DNA of 63,211 nt from a virus, in IMG/VR virus record IMGVR_UViG_3300047554_000382, positions 1 to 63,211 of that record; one strand, written 5' to 3'. Of this stretch, positions 33,801 through 44,636 are shown piece by piece (position 1 is the stretch's first letter; the number at the start of each line of letters is the position of its first letter). The notes beneath the pieces were generated by a model. It had not been told where the DNA came from. It worked only from the letters and a program-made list of their open reading frames with translations, and did not search any database. Both the position numbers and the translations under genes were made by a program.

Positions 33801-36800
33801 GTTTGATCTGATTAAAGATTCCTCAATAACCGCTATAGCAGTTGCAGGAGTTCCGCCATCAACAAGCCCACCTGATATAGTAACTATAGGCGCTTTAAGA
33901 TATCCAGATCCCTGGCTAACTAATTCAATTCTGTTAACCTTTCCGTTAGATATAAATGCCTTAGCCGATGCGCCAGAGCCAAATCCCCCGGTTATTGTAA
34001 CAACTGGGGTTCCAATGTAGCCGGCTCCGCCGTCGACTATGTCAATTAATGTAACCTTAAATCCAACATTGTCTTGCCAATGTTTCCATGGGTAATTATC
34101 AATACCGGCATAATCAGTTACGATAGAGCCATCTTCTGCTACTTCAGATGATATAGTCGAAACAACTCTATCTGACGAAACTATTGGCATTAGATCAAAA
34201 TCAGTTACTGAACTAGAAGCATTATCTAATTTAGAATAAGAGCTTACGTATTCTCTAACTTTTGTTCTATAAGGTTTGACTTCGTTTACATACGATTCAA
34301 AATCTTCTAAGTTGTCATTGTTATAAGTCACTTTCTGTGTTAAGTTTCCAGCATTATGAGTTGCTTTAACAAAACTAGTTTTAAAGATCCAATCAACAAA
34401 TGTTTGCTCGTGTAATGCGTATCTTGCACTAGCAAAGAATAATTTTAGATATTCTGTTCTTAAATTATCAACTAAGATATAGTCTCTTATTGTTTCTAAA
34501 ATAATTCTTAATTCCACTGATGCTGAGTTGTCATAAGTGTCAGCATCAAATAATGGGCCATCGAAACCTAAAACATTATTTTTAAAACTGTATAATTTAT
34601 TTGAAAATTGTATTGTTCCGTTTTGACGACCTACTACTTTAAAACTCTGTGTATAGTCGATAGAAGCAACATCGGCATATTTTTCTAATAACAGCCAACC
34701 GCCAGTACCAACGTTTTTAACCTGTACTATATTTCCAATTTGAGAATTTAAAACCACTAGCTGATATGTGTTATCAACCACATGATCAATTTTTGTAAAC
34801 TGATTATAGCCAGTTGCATACCAATCCTGATATTGCCAGAACTTGGTCACATCATACGCTTGGCTTCTTGTCCTTGACCAAGTTCTTGTAGGTTTATCCC
34901 AAGAATAGATGCTCCACTTGTCAAAAGTTGAAGAATCGCTTTTTACTAGGACTGCAAACGGCCTAATAGATATCGTAGTATCCTGATCTCGATAACCTGT
35001 GCCTGCTTCTAAAATATCAACTCCAACAATTTGTCCTTGATCATTAATTACTGATTTGATCACAGCACTGCTTCCGGCTCCTGCAATCTTTAGATAAGGA
35101 GCATTAACATAACCGTAACCAGAATCAACAATGTTAATATCAACGATCTGTCCTTCTTCGACTACTGCCGTTAATCGAGCCTGTCGTAACTGTGCAGTAC
35201 CAATGAAGCGTAATTCAGCTTCAGTATCAATTGATACGTCCCATATACCAGATACTAGTGTTGGTTCAGGATCGAATCTATCTAAACTACTTAGATTAAA
35301 ATCATCAACTATTAAGTTTTCAGCTAAGACACTGTTTGTTCTTTCAATAAATTGCTTCACTGCTTCAATACGATTAACAAACATGCTCTGTCTTGGTCTG
35401 AATTCGACTCCGTATCTAAGTTTAATTGGTAGATTTAAATCAGGAACAGTCCTGTCATTTATATCCTTTCCTACTAAACTATCAAACCATTTTTGTTCAA
35501 TTTTTGTAGGAATCACAGTGTTAGGATGTTCGCTGATAACCTTCCATTGACTATGAGCATTAATTTCTTGATCATCTATTAACCAATACTGTACATTTAG
35601 TTTTGTATTTTTACCAACAACGAGATTAGTTAAATTTACAAGGCTGAATGAATTAGATCCAGTTAATGCCAAGCACGGATATCCATAGGCGATTGGATCT
35701 GCTATTAATGAAGCAAGATTAGATGCAGAATTAATTCTACCCGGAACAGATGGAATAGTTGTTTTATCTTTTACCCAGTAGTAATATGTGTTAGTAAATG
35801 TTCTGCTGACAGAATCATACTTTTTCTTAACACTATATACAGCATCTCCGTATTTGCTCTTACCAGTTATACCCTGAGCGATACCCTTATCTGTAGTCGA
35901 TAGTTTATCCCATTCTGATGGAAGATACTTAGTTTCGACCCACTCGTATAAATCAATACTTGCAGACTCATATAATCTGTTCCAAGTTGTTGAACGATAA
36001 ACCACAGACCCAGCTTGGTTTTCTAAGAATTTAGCTCTTGTTAGATCCCACCATAAAGACCCAACTTGATTTTTGGTCCAGTTCATTCCCTCGTCAACTG
36101 TGACTGCGTCCGTTCCAACACTGTAGGTTGCGGGATCAAAGAATGTCTTATATTTGATTTCTTGATCTGCTGGTCCAGGAATTTTGCCTTGGACTGGATC
36201 AACTATATCTAAGTAACTGATTAGTTCGTTAGTTATAGAATCATATATAAAGGCTTTTTTAATTTTTTTCAAGTTAGGCTTTTCGGTCTTTTCGTACAGG
36301 ACTGTCCAAGATTTTTCACCGATAGGCTTAGAATAAGAATAAACTATTCCAACATCGATGTCTTCTGAAACAGTTGAATCATCTCGTCTTGGTGCTCCAA
36401 CTAGGATGGTTCTATTGCTGACTGCTATAGAATTTCCGTAGTTTTCGTAGATAGTTGCATCAGTGTCTAAACTTTCACCATATACAAATGTATTGCTGTA
36501 TCTATCAAAGATATCAATTCGACCAGCATCGATTGCTTTATCAATTACAGCCAATGTTTCATTATCAAAAGATGTTGTTAAATCATCAAATGTAGTTCTT
36601 CTAAAAATATCGCCGTTGGCTGAAAATACCGCTAGGCCCTCGTCGTTATCTAAGAAAAATACACTAGCACCAAAGTTTTCATTAATTTCATTCTTCGGAC
36701 TATAGATAGTCTGTAATGCTGAATAAGTACCCGAGTAAGATTCAAATATCGATACCTTGCCCTGGTCTACTTTCTTAGAATCACTTAAAATACTGCCGAT

Positions 36801-39800
36801 AGCAAGATAGGATCCGCTGTCTGAAAGATCCACGCTTTCACCAAAACGTTCTTGACTATCGATCAAGATATTTTGTGATCCTAGTGTATCCACTAAATCA
36901 TATCCTTCGCCATTAAAGCTGTAAACAAAAACTTTTCCGGTATTTGTAATTCTTGATTCAGACAATATTACCCAGTCACTATAATTAATTGGGCCTGGTG
37001 TAGTTTCTTCTACAGCACATTGACGATAAGCACCGTAGGCATAAACTACTTGTCCTCCTGAGTAAACAATATTCTCTCTGAAGCGACCTTTGTAATTGTT
37101 ATACGATGTTTGATCTGCGCCTGGCGCAGAAATAACTAGTGTAGATCCGTTCGATGTTAAGTCGAAGTCATATCCGAAATAATCTCCAGCAAACACAGAT
37201 TCAACAGACTGCGATGCTGTTGGAGAATAAGAAACATCTGCATCAACTTCGCTGGTCACAATGTCGTGTGGGAAGTAACCTAGAATATTCTGGTCATACA
37301 ATAATTCCCAACAACTAGTGTTTTCTTCAAACGTGCCTTGAACTTCCGATACGCATCTATGTAGATCTTGATTATAAAATACAATGTCTCCCGGGTAATA
37401 ATACGAGCCGGCATCGAACATTCCGAGATAATTTCTATTATAATCCATATGCCATGCGATGCCACTGTCGTCAACAGTTGCCCCATATCTAAACATATAA
37501 ACTCGACCTTGGTTTGAATCAAAACCTGCACTTGAAACTGCTAATACATATTCACTATCGTTCTTAGCAAATTTCATTTTAGATCCAAACTTCTCGTTAG
37601 AGGCTGGTAGAGGACTTACAAAAGATTCTACTAGTTCGTAGGCTCCGGTAATTTGTCTTTGATATATTTCTACAAGGCCTTGACTTTCGTACGTGCTAGC
37701 TACTGCGGTTTCATCTGTATTAATTAACGAAACACTTTCCCAATCTTGAGTAAATCTGTTTACTGTTGATCCGTCACCGAGGATATCTTTTGTTGGTTTC
37801 CAGTGGGTGGTTCCAACTTTAACTATCGAGCCCGAAGGGTATGTACTAGTAGGTTCGTAAATACCTTCCCAGCGAGTTTTAACATAGGACGCAGTAGGCG
37901 ATGCTATTGCTAGCCACACACCGTCTTCAGACACTGCTGTTGAAGTTCCGTACTCATCACTTTCGATCGTAGCAACATCTTGCTCTGAGAAAATTGTCTG
38001 GGTCTCAATCCATTCGTCCTTGTCGGCTCCTCTAGTATAAACTAAAACTGAACTATTAGTTGATACTAAGGCAGTCTTTCCGTCTTTACTAACAGATACT
38101 GCCTTTCCAAAATTTAAATTTTCTGTAATATTAGAAGATGCTAATTGATTTCTAGTATAAACTGGTAAGTTTTGATAAACAGACCATTTACCTTGACCGT
38201 TGTCATCAACCCATACTAGTTCGTTAGGCTTAATTTCTCTAGGAAGGATGCTGTTTAACGAATCAATATGAGAGACCCTAGCCTCGTTAAATTTGTAAGT
38301 TAATATCTCTGAGCTATCGCTAAATGGTTCCCAGTTAGTGATTTTCTTTTTAATATTGATTGTTCTTAGTGTAATAGAATCAATTACGTGGAACCCTTTG
38401 ATTAATTCTGAATTCTCAATACCAATGATATCCCCAGCACGAAGCTCCGGAAGAGCACTACAAGTTAATGATAGTGTACCATTAGAATATTCAACGTCTT
38501 CAATCTTAAAATCTGTTTTAGTAAATCTATAAACATTCCAATCTCTGCCCTCGAATGCACACCAAACATAGTCGCCTTCAACAAAAGTTGAGATGTCATA
38601 GTTTGCCGCATCAGCTAATACATCAACATTCAATTTAACATTTTCATATTTGACATAGCCGGGAGTTCTTAAGAATTCTGTTGTATCTGTTACAGACCAT
38701 GGATTATTATTATAACCCACTGGTTTAATATAGATATCCGACGGACGCTGTCTATAAACAAAGTCTACTACATTAGGATCGATAGTTGATGTTAGTTCTA
38801 CAGGCTGAGGATTAATCTTAAATTGTGACTCATCTAAACTAAATTCTATTTCATTAAATGCATCCACTGATCCGTACTGGCCAACACGTACTGCCCACTC
38901 TTCATTAAATGTCAAACTTTCTTGATTGTCGGCACTTAGTACATCAAATAACTTGTTAAAGACGTTTTGTGTACCTTTTTCAATAATCATACCTTGATAA
39001 AATTTGTATTGGCTTACATCGTCTTTAACGATATTCTCAAGGTACTGTCTCTTTTGATATCCGATTAAGTGTTGAGCTAATCTTTGCTGTTCAGCATCAA
39101 AATTATCTGTATCTAGATCGTAGAAGTCAGTAAATTGTTCTGCTCTATAATCCCAGTTTGAATATAATGTTGGCACTGGTTTATCAGTTTGGATGATCCA
39201 GTCGTCACTGTTAAATTCGGCCGCGCCTGGAAGGAACTTAGACGCTGTATAATAAAACTCTTTGTATTTTACAATATCGCCGAGATTATAATCAGTCCAT
39301 GATGTCCAGTCAACTATCCTAGCTTGGTCAAAGATAAATCCTGGAATGTTAAAACCGCCAGACCAATCTTTAGACATGTAACCTAATACTTTTACTCTAT
39401 CTTGTCTGTATCCTGGCTCAACATCATAGATTGTGTCATTAAACAATGTTGTGTTGTCAAGCAATAATACATGTTCTTTCTGAATTAGATATAAAGTAGC
39501 TCCGTATATACCGTGATTACTGTTAGTTACAGATAGAGAGAAGGACCCTTGATCTCTAAACAAGTTTGTAAAGTCGGGCTCTAATTTTTGTCCGTCTACT
39601 CTAAAAATTTTGTATCCGTAAAACGTATCCAATATATTATCCACAACTTCATTGTTGAGGTTTGCTACTAGGGTGCTTGCGGCTGGGCTCAATGATAGAA
39701 CGGATCCTTCGGCCCAGTTTTGAGTCGTCCAGAATAAAAATTCTTTAATTGAAGTTTCCCAGTTGTTGACAGTTTTAGTATTAGTATTAAACTCATCAAA

Positions 39801-42800
39801 AACAAATCCTTGCTTTTCTAAATAAGTCCCGTACCCTTGTAAGAAATCAACAACCTCTTGAATCTTTTCAAATTTAGTGCCGTACCCAATGGTGATTTCT
39901 GTGTTTAGGTCCCACTGCTTTCTTAATTCTGCTTCTCTTCCGCCGATAACCGGTAGTTCGGGTAATCTAGTAAAGAGATCAGAATCAAATGTTGCGCCGC
40001 TCTGATGGCTTACTTTGACTCTAAAATATTGATTGTTAACGCTGACTACTTTGCCAACAACATAATATCTATCAGGCGTCCATTCAACAAACGTTTCAGA
40101 GATTCCTCCAATACGAATCGTTCTGCCTGTTAGAACCCAGGGGTAGTAAGTAAAGAACGGCTCATCAAGATTGTAGCCTCTAACTTCAAAGCCGTCGGCA
40201 AACTTTGTAATCATAACACCACTGTAAACTAATTTTCTAGTTGGCGATGATGTGTTTAAGAAAATATTATAGTTTTCTTCAGGTACAAATACTCCTCCAG
40301 AGCTTGTCGGAGATTTACTGTCGAGTAAAATTTTAAATTTTGCCTTAGATGTAAACCCACCTAGTTTAGAACCGATACGATTTGTTAAAGTAGCTAGTTC
40401 TTCTTTGTACTGGTCTATTAAAGCAGTTGTATCTGATGTTAAGTATTCAACTACGTAGTTGATCAATCCAGCAGTCTGGACTCTAGTGTCACTAAGTGCA
40501 GTCGACGGTACTGCTAAATCTTTAAGTTTTAATCTTAACCCAGTGTCACTATAAACTAGCTGATTGGTTAGATTCTTTACGATTCTACTTCTGTCAAGAC
40601 ATGTACCTAAAACCATATTTGGTTTTAATAACAATGCAGTTTGAATTAATGCAAATGGGTAATAGCTAGAACGTCTCCAAGCTGTTTCGACAGGTGCTTG
40701 GTCCCCGAACACATAATAGCCGCCTTCGGTGGGTCTAATATAACCGTTGACTGCATTTGCATATACTGGATCTAATAAATTTCCATCTTCATCAACAGGA
40801 ATCGATTTTTCTAAGATCGGTCTTATAAATTGTTCTAGAGTCCTGGCTGGCTTTCCTGGTTCTTTTAACAGCCCTTTAGAAAGATCTTCCCATAAAATTT
40901 TATTATCACTAGTGTACGGAGCAGGTCCGTAGACATCTTGCCACCACGACGGTTCAATACTTAGACCCAGGCATTCCCAAGGTCTTAAATGAGGTTGGTC
41001 AGTATCGAATAGCCACTTGTAGATGCCCCTCCAGTATGCAGGAACTGCGCTGCCATCATCTGCATAATTTCCTCTATAGTTAAAGGTAAACGGATTTAAT
41101 CTGTCATATCCTGTTTGTTTTGTAAAATCTTGATTGATCGTTGCGGTCCACTGATAGAAGAACCTTCCTAAAATTTGATCTGTTTCTTCTTTTGAAAAAT
41201 CTGTAGATCTATTATATCCAGTAATAAAATTAAAAATATCAAAAATATCTTTATTGTATTCTACTTTAATGTTATTAAAAATACGCTTCTCTAGATCAAG
41301 AATAAGGTCGTCTCTAAAGTCTCCAAATGCCACAGTTATGCTACCGTCGTGCCCTAGTATAACATTGGTCGGTTCCTGGTAACTAGTGTCTAGATAAATC
41401 GCAGGTTCAAACTTAGGATATAGGCCCAACTTAGTCGGTGTTGGTGGACAGAAAGATCCATCAGTAGATTTATATTCATATACTTCAATTAAGTCATCTA
41501 CTGTTAGGTCTGTTAAAATTTCAAAGAAGATATCGTCACCGAACACATAATCTTTACCATGTACAAGTTGTGTACCATTTAGGTAGACATTTATTGCCTT
41601 GTTAGACAACGATGCTAAAGTAAAGGAGTCGGATAACGGATATGTTTTAATTCTAGAATCTAATACAGTATATTCTAATCTGTCGTATCCAGTATATCCA
41701 AACATGTCCGAAAGATAGTAGGGTGTTGTTTTAGGTTTGTCTTTAGACATTTCTTTTAAAACAAAATCTACGTGTTCTTTTGTGTCAGCATCAATACCTA
41801 ATGACGCGGCAGTTACTAAGAACGCTCTCTTAAATTTACCGTAATCTTCTCTAGCTTTATCAAGTGCTTTAAACACATTAGATGTTTTAGATCCAAGATG
41901 ATATAAACTTAGATTTAATGAGCCGCTGTGTTGAACAAACTTAACACCGTAAGGAGTTACATTACCTAAATCTCGAAGATTTCCAGTTCCTGGAAAAACT
42001 CCATTAAAATCATTTAAATTATCAATAATACTATCAACATGATCAATTACTTGACCTAGAGTAAATTCTGTTAGATTATCGTTCAACGGATTATTTTGGA
42101 AATTAATAGGTAGCTCATAATGTCCGTTGTTATTTTTTTCCTGAGCAGTGTATAATTTTAAAGTAACTACATCTGTTGTTGCGGCTGGTGTAGCTAGCAC
42201 TACTTTCATCTTAGATGATGTAGTCACTATAGAATATTTAGATTTGTCTACTCTTAGGCCATTGATATAAACTTTAACTACTAGGTCTGTTAGATCTGTT
42301 ATATTATCAAAACAATCAATTACAAAATTATTTGTTGTTTCTGTTCCGTTAAAGATCCTAATAACTGGTTGATAATTTTCAACCAGTGAAGTTTTCCACC
42401 CGTTCTCATAGCTGAATACATTTAAATCACTAATTTTTCTAACATACCCAACGTCTGTGGTTTCACTTTTCACTAGAGTGATTTCTTTGTATTCAAATGT
42501 GTCGTTTAATAAATTAAACTCAAAAGTGATATCACCTATGTTATTGATATTTTTATAGGTTAAAGGAAATTTTAATTCGGTGTCGGCTGTTCCAGTTCCC
42601 CTCTTATAAGAAAATATTTTATTTCCTTTAAAAGTTGAGCTATCGTATGCAGTACTATCAGAGAAACTTAATTCGTCTGAATTAAAAAGATCAAAAAGAG
42701 GCTCTTGATTAACTTCAGTCTTAGTCTGTCCTAGTATCCAATCTGATCCATTATACCAGTACATCAACCCCTGGTTAATTAATCCTTGATTAATTAATAC

Positions 42801-44636
42801 GGTTTCAAATTCTAAAGGAGTTGTGTCGGCTTCTTCTGTTAAATTTATTTGACGGCGAATTCCAGAAAATACTTCTAGCTTATGTACTCCCGAGCCTATT
42901 TCAAAAATTTCTGTTTCAACGTAGAAGTTTTTATCATTGAATAATTTAATTGTAACGTCATCAATTACAGAAACATAATATGCTTTACGATTTATTAGGC
43001 CGTTTACATTTAAGTTTCCGTTGTTAAGATATAAGACTTGGTTACCAGTTGTTAATCCGTGATTAGTTTCAAATCTAATAGTATTGTTTTCTACATCAAT
43101 ATTAGTTAGAGCTAAAAATTCTAACTGTCTACCTGGATTAATTACATCAATAAAATTAACTTTAAAAATTTTACCGTTCACTAATCTGTCTTTGTCTGCA
43201 ACAAACAACACTCTCATTCCGTTGGCTAGATCAATGCCGTCAACGTTATAGCCAAGGCTTCCTTCAATTGTCGAGAATACATCTGTAGTAAAGGTGTCAA
43301 TTAAATCAACATTAGCTTTAGCCTTGTGGCCAAAATTAAATAATTTTAAATTTGGTTTAAATTCGATGATCGGTCTAATTGCTCGCTGTGCTTGATCGAG
43401 TTCAAGAGATTGACCGCTTAACTCGGCTGAAGCCGTAATAACATCTTGATGGAACCAACGATTATATCGACTCCATTGGTTTCTATCAATACTTCCTCTG
43501 CTGATTAAAACATAATCTTTATCTCGAGGAAATGCTGTTGCTGTACTAAAAGGATTTTGATCAAACGGCTCATCGTCAAATAACAGATTTTGTTCTTGAC
43601 TGTATCCACTGATAATTTCAAGATCGCTTTCAGAAATTAGCTTGATCGAATCTCCTACTCCTTCGACATACCAATAGCCAGTACTATAAACTTCAGGAGT
43701 TATGTTTCCTGAAAAATATAGCTTCATGCCGTTTGAAAGAGCAACACCGTTGCTCATTGTGTAAGTTTTCTTACCTAAAATTTCAGTTTCTACATCTAGA
43801 TATGTGTTTTCATCTATGTCTAAAATGTGAAATACACCGCCGGTGTTTGCATCTGTTTCACTGACATAGAACAGCACATCGGGCGTATTAACACCGACTG
43901 TAAAGGTAATCGTTCCGGATTGTACTGACGATGCTGACACTCCGTCAGAGTACTTTTCTAAATCTCCTGCTACTCTAGAAGTTTTAATTGTAAATGGATT
44001 ATTCGGCGAGTTAATTTCAAACTCGTAGGTTTGTCCTCTGTACAATGTCAATGTTGGGTTTCTGGTCAATCCATCTGGACTGAATAAAAATGCATAGTTG
44101 TCTACTTCGTCAACTACAGAAACTGTGTATCTACTAACAACATCTTGCTGTTGCCCTAAGACTTCTATCGGTGCCGGGCCGTAGGGTAACCAATAGTAAT
44201 TTTGGTAGTTTACAAACTTATCCCATTCAATGTGTGGGTCCCAAGAATAAAATTCTTGCGAGTTTAATTTTTGATGATTTTTAGTCGTACCACCAAGGAC
44301 ACTAATTTGATTAATATGATCGATGTAATCTTTGTAAAAATTTACATTACCTAAGTAGTCAATTACTACTGCTGAAGGTTCTAGCTGATAATCTTGTCTG
44401 GTTTTGTCAGATGCTTGCAAGAAAATATCTGAAGACGTAACAGCCTTGGCATTCTTTCTACCAATGTATCCGTTTACTTTTTTAACAGTACCCGGCTGAG
44501 TAAGTTGATCTAATGTTGAACCTAAGAACTTTTTGTTACCATCTGTTCTATAAAATCTTGGTAATAGGTCGGATGTAGACCTTTTTTCATTTTTTGAGAT
44601 TGGTAGATTTGGCTCTGATTGATTTTTGTTTGCCAT
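30834..44636 (-). CDS. Giant virion structural protein (4,600 aa)
   Basis: A 4,600-residue protein following gp6 and preceding the fibre genes, where T4 has gp7-gp12. In order (approximate residues): an N-terminal region with LLPRFYRTDGNKKFLGSTLD and FVNYQNYYWLPYGPAPIEV; two INGxxL-type repeats at 790 and 1017; cellulose/chitin-binding-like modules at 1525 and 1790; a block at 2170-2770 with seven FG-GAP-like repeats (NFGKAVSVSKDGKTALVST and NENFGASVFFLDNDEGLAVF), probably a seven-bladed propeller, with three more binding-like modules at 2268, 2415 and 2528; two GxGY repeat blocks (3165-3215, 3525-3605); then seven INGxxL repeats from 3664 on. It ends with EINGERIEFFTKNGNRLGQL and LRRGTLGTG. 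It likely builds a baseplate or fibre arm with adhesive modules. The one-base overlap with gp6 (TAATG) implies coupled translation. Confidence 0.8.
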   Translation of the reverse strand: MANKNQSEPNLPISKNEKRSTSDLLPRFYRTDGNKKFLGSTLDQLTQPGTVKKVNGYIGRKNAKAVTSSDIFLQASDKTRQDYQLEPSAVVIDYLGNVNFYKDYIDHINQISVLGGTTKNHQKLNSQEFYSWDPHIEWDKFVNYQNYYWLPYGPAPIEVLGQQQDVVSRYTVSVVDEVDNYAFLFSPDGLTRNPTLTLYRGQTYEFEINSPNNPFTIKTSRVAGDLEKYSDGVSASSVQSGTITFTVGVNTPDVLFYVSETDANTGGVFHILDIDENTYLDVETEILGKKTYTMSNGVALSNGMKLYFSGNITPEVYSTGYWYVEGVGDSIKLISESDLEIISGYSQEQNLLFDDEPFDQNPFSTATAFPRDKDYVLISRGSIDRNQWSRYNRWFHQDVITASAELSGQSLELDQAQRAIRPIIEFKPNLKLFNFGHKAKANVDLIDTFTTDVFSTIEGSLGYNVDGIDLANGMRVLFVADKDRLVNGKIFKVNFIDVINPGRQLEFLALTNIDVENNTIRFETNHGLTTGNQVLYLNNGNLNVNGLINRKAYYVSVIDDVTIKLFNDKNFYVETEIFEIGSGVHKLEVFSGIRRQINLTEEADTTPLEFETVLINQGLINQGLMYWYNGSDWILGQTKTEVNQEPLFDLFNSDELSFSDSTAYDSSTFKGNKIFSYKRGTGTADTELKFPLTYKNINNIGDITFEFNLLNDTFEYKEITLVKSETTDVGYVRKISDLNVFSYENGWKTSLVENYQPVIRIFNGTETTNNFVIDCFDNITDLTDLVVKVYINGLRVDKSKYSIVTTSSKMKVVLATPAATTDVVTLKLYTAQEKNNNGHYELPINFQNNPLNDNLTEFTLGQVIDHVDSIIDNLNDFNGVFPGTGNLRDLGNVTPYGVKFVQHSGSLNLSLYHLGSKTSNVFKALDKAREDYGKFKRAFLVTAASLGIDADTKEHVDFVLKEMSKDKPKTTPYYLSDMFGYTGYDRLEYTVLDSRIKTYPLSDSFTLASLSNKAINVYLNGTQLVHGKDYVFGDDIFFEILTDLTVDDLIEVYEYKSTDGSFCPPTPTKLGLYPKFEPAIYLDTSYQEPTNVILGHDGSITVAFGDFRDDLILDLEKRIFNNIKVEYNKDIFDIFNFITGYNRSTDFSKEETDQILGRFFYQWTATINQDFTKQTGYDRLNPFTFNYRGNYADDGSAVPAYWRGIYKWLFDTDQPHLRPWECLGLSIEPSWWQDVYGPAPYTSDNKILWEDLSKGLLKEPGKPARTLEQFIRPILEKSIPVDEDGNLLDPVYANAVNGYIRPTEGGYYVFGDQAPVETAWRRSSYYPFALIQTALLLKPNMVLGTCLDRSRIVKNLTNQLVYSDTGLRLKLKDLAVPSTALSDTRVQTAGLINYVVEYLTSDTTALIDQYKEELATLTNRIGSKLGGFTSKAKFKILLDSKSPTSSGGVFVPEENYNIFLNTSSPTRKLVYSGVMITKFADGFEVRGYNLDEPFFTYYPWVLTGRTIRIGGISETFVEWTPDRYYVVGKVVSVNNQYFRVKVSHQSGATFDSDLFTRLPELPVIGGREAELRKQWDLNTEITIGYGTKFEKIQEVVDFLQGYGTYLEKQGFVFDEFNTNTKTVNNWETSIKEFLFWTTQNWAEGSVLSLSPAASTLVANLNNEVVDNILDTFYGYKIFRVDGQKLEPDFTNLFRDQGSFSLSVTNSNHGIYGATLYLIQKEHVLLLDNTTLFNDTIYDVEPGYRQDRVKVLGYMSKDWSGGFNIPGFIFDQARIVDWTSWTDYNLGDIVKYKEFYYTASKFLPGAAEFNSDDWIIQTDKPVPTLYSNWDYRAEQFTDFYDLDTDNFDAEQQRLAQHLIGYQKRQYLENIVKDDVSQYKFYQGMIIEKGTQNVFNKLFDVLSADNQESLTFNEEWAVRVGQYGSVDAFNEIEFSLDESQFKINPQPVELTSTIDPNVVDFVYRQRPSDIYIKPVGYNNNPWSVTDTTEFLRTPGYVKYENVKLNVDVLADAANYDISTFVEGDYVWCAFEGRDWNVYRFTKTDFKIEDVEYSNGTLSLTCSALPELRAGDIIGIENSELIKGFHVIDSITLRTINIKKKITNWEPFSDSSEILTYKFNEARVSHIDSLNSILPREIKPNELVWVDDNGQGKWSVYQNLPVYTRNQLASSNITENLNFGKAVSVSKDGKTALVSTNSSVLVYTRGADKDEWIETQTIFSEQDVATIESDEYGTSTAVSEDGVWLAIASPTASYVKTRWEGIYEPTSTYPSGSIVKVGTTHWKPTKDILGDGSTVNRFTQDWESVSLINTDETAVASTYESQGLVEIYQRQITGAYELVESFVSPLPASNEKFGSKMKFAKNDSEYVLAVSSAGFDSNQGRVYMFRYGATVDDSGIAWHMDYNRNYLGMFDAGSYYYPGDIVFYNQDLHRCVSEVQGTFEENTSCWELLYDQNILGYFPHDIVTSEVDADVSYSPTASQSVESVFAGDYFGYDFDLTSNGSTLVISAPGADQTSYNNYKGRFRENIVYSGGQVVYAYGAYRQCAVEETTPGPINYSDWVILSESRITNTGKVFVYSFNGEGYDLVDTLGSQNILIDSQERFGESVDLSDSGSYLAIGSILSDSKKVDQGKVSIFESYSGTYSALQTIYSPKNEINENFGASVFFLDNDEGLAVFSANGDIFRRTTFDDLTTSFDNETLAVIDKAIDAGRIDIFDRYSNTFVYGESLDTDATIYENYGNSIAVSNRTILVGAPRRDDSTVSEDIDVGIVYSYSKPIGEKSWTVLYEKTEKPNLKKIKKAFIYDSITNELISYLDIVDPVQGKIPGPADQEIKYKTFFDPATYSVGTDAVTVDEGMNWTKNQVGSLWWDLTRAKFLENQAGSVVYRSTTWNRLYESASIDLYEWVETKYLPSEWDKLSTTDKGIAQGITGKSKYGDAVYSVKKKYDSVSRTFTNTYYYWVKDKTTIPSVPGRINSASNLASLIADPIAYGYPCLALTGSNSFSLVNLTNLVVGKNTKLNVQYWLIDDQEINAHSQWKVISEHPNTVIPTKIEQKWFDSLVGKDINDRTVPDLNLPIKLRYGVEFRPRQSMFVNRIEAVKQFIERTNSVLAENLIVDDFNLSSLDRFDPEPTLVSGIWDVSIDTEAELRFIGTAQLRQARLTAVVEEGQIVDINIVDSGYGYVNAPYLKIAGAGSSAVIKSVINDQGQIVGVDILEAGTGYRDQDTTISIRPFAVLVKSDSSTFDKWSIYSWDKPTRTWSRTRSQAYDVTKFWQYQDWYATGYNQFTKIDHVVDNTYQLVVLNSQIGNIVQVKNVGTGGWLLLEKYADVASIDYTQSFKVVGRQNGTIQFSNKLYSFKNNVLGFDGPLFDADTYDNSASVELRIILETIRDYILVDNLRTEYLKLFFASARYALHEQTFVDWIFKTSFVKATHNAGNLTQKVTYNNDNLEDFESYVNEVKPYRTKVREYVSSYSKLDNASSSVTDFDLMPIVSSDRVVSTISSEVAEDGSIVTDYAGIDNYPWKHWQDNVGFKVTLIDIVDGGAGYIGTPVVTITGGFGSGASAKAFISNGKVNRIELVSQGSGYLKAPIVTISGGLVDGGTPATAIAVIEESLIRSNKISVKFDRISKNYILTELTDTETFTGTGSRLQWPLKWSPNIKTGSSLVTVDGVEVLRDDYTLATKKSTSKGFVSYSGTLTLATAPAAGATVEITYEKDFNHLSATDRINFYYNSGTGRLGKDLSQLMTGVDYGGVNITGLGFGVSGGWDALPWFSDAWDGFDAAFDDYIVTVGDSSYTFELPYVPAVGEEINVYVNGRRIDDPYFDLYDGVTVQPNGRTIPADGIVMNTIIGDGVLATVTLPNLTSEYPLDINEGDKVIFRKSTSDGSFLPRADEYDSQISGGDLTYSSATGLAPDDINIDGDGFVTPMTSHAPEEVVPGQVVDTVAIKVFHSPTGGAPKILFKNYVASGSDLAFTIGQNFPTARSVMVKVDDQFIEQTAYTIDWQNNQIIFEVAPAEKSIVSIISFSFNAETILDLDYFVSDGSTVEYLTKATWIEDAISSTVLVNGEVIDYELFRTDASYGTANQVGIRFGEPIAEGSVINYIIDLQYGDSSIYETSSIVQSQTIIADGSTLTHQLENLTSAMLPGVNLKPYETNVLVRVDQTFLRPPTVMYYTLENDNLSYSIPLHKFAEYGIDSNNIRLFINGEQLLPGREYVLDLAIMTVEISRIKYVEGAVLAIVADVENDYTITDSGTIELNTSYPEGTEIEVITFYNHSILGLDRTTDKMIPAVTLTADTSDYFAFTNKRGSKFALRKVVESDDRVWILKNGQLLTHSVDYFLDSDKLTVKLSDSLVDSDVIQVLAFTSPSVKDKIGFMQFKDMLNRVHYKRIHTNKSTILLTDLTQSDIEIVVENPNTITNPNRSKNLPGIIEINGERIEFFTKNGNRLGQLRRGTLGTGIPVVHSSGTVVQDIGVTETIPYQDQHVVETFISDGSTKTISLNYTLSSQNEVDVFVGGYRLKKADYSLFLESNGYPYSPEGDSTFEAEFTVNTGTTTLTLRDIVPENVKIVVIKKIGKLWSPFEERLIDSDNQIANFLKSAPVVEDYIP

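Noticed and set aside
33799-40932. Several plus-strand frames of 60-140 residues inside the giant structural gene
   Set aside because: They are antisense shadows of a continuous 4,600-codon frame with consistent repeat domains.
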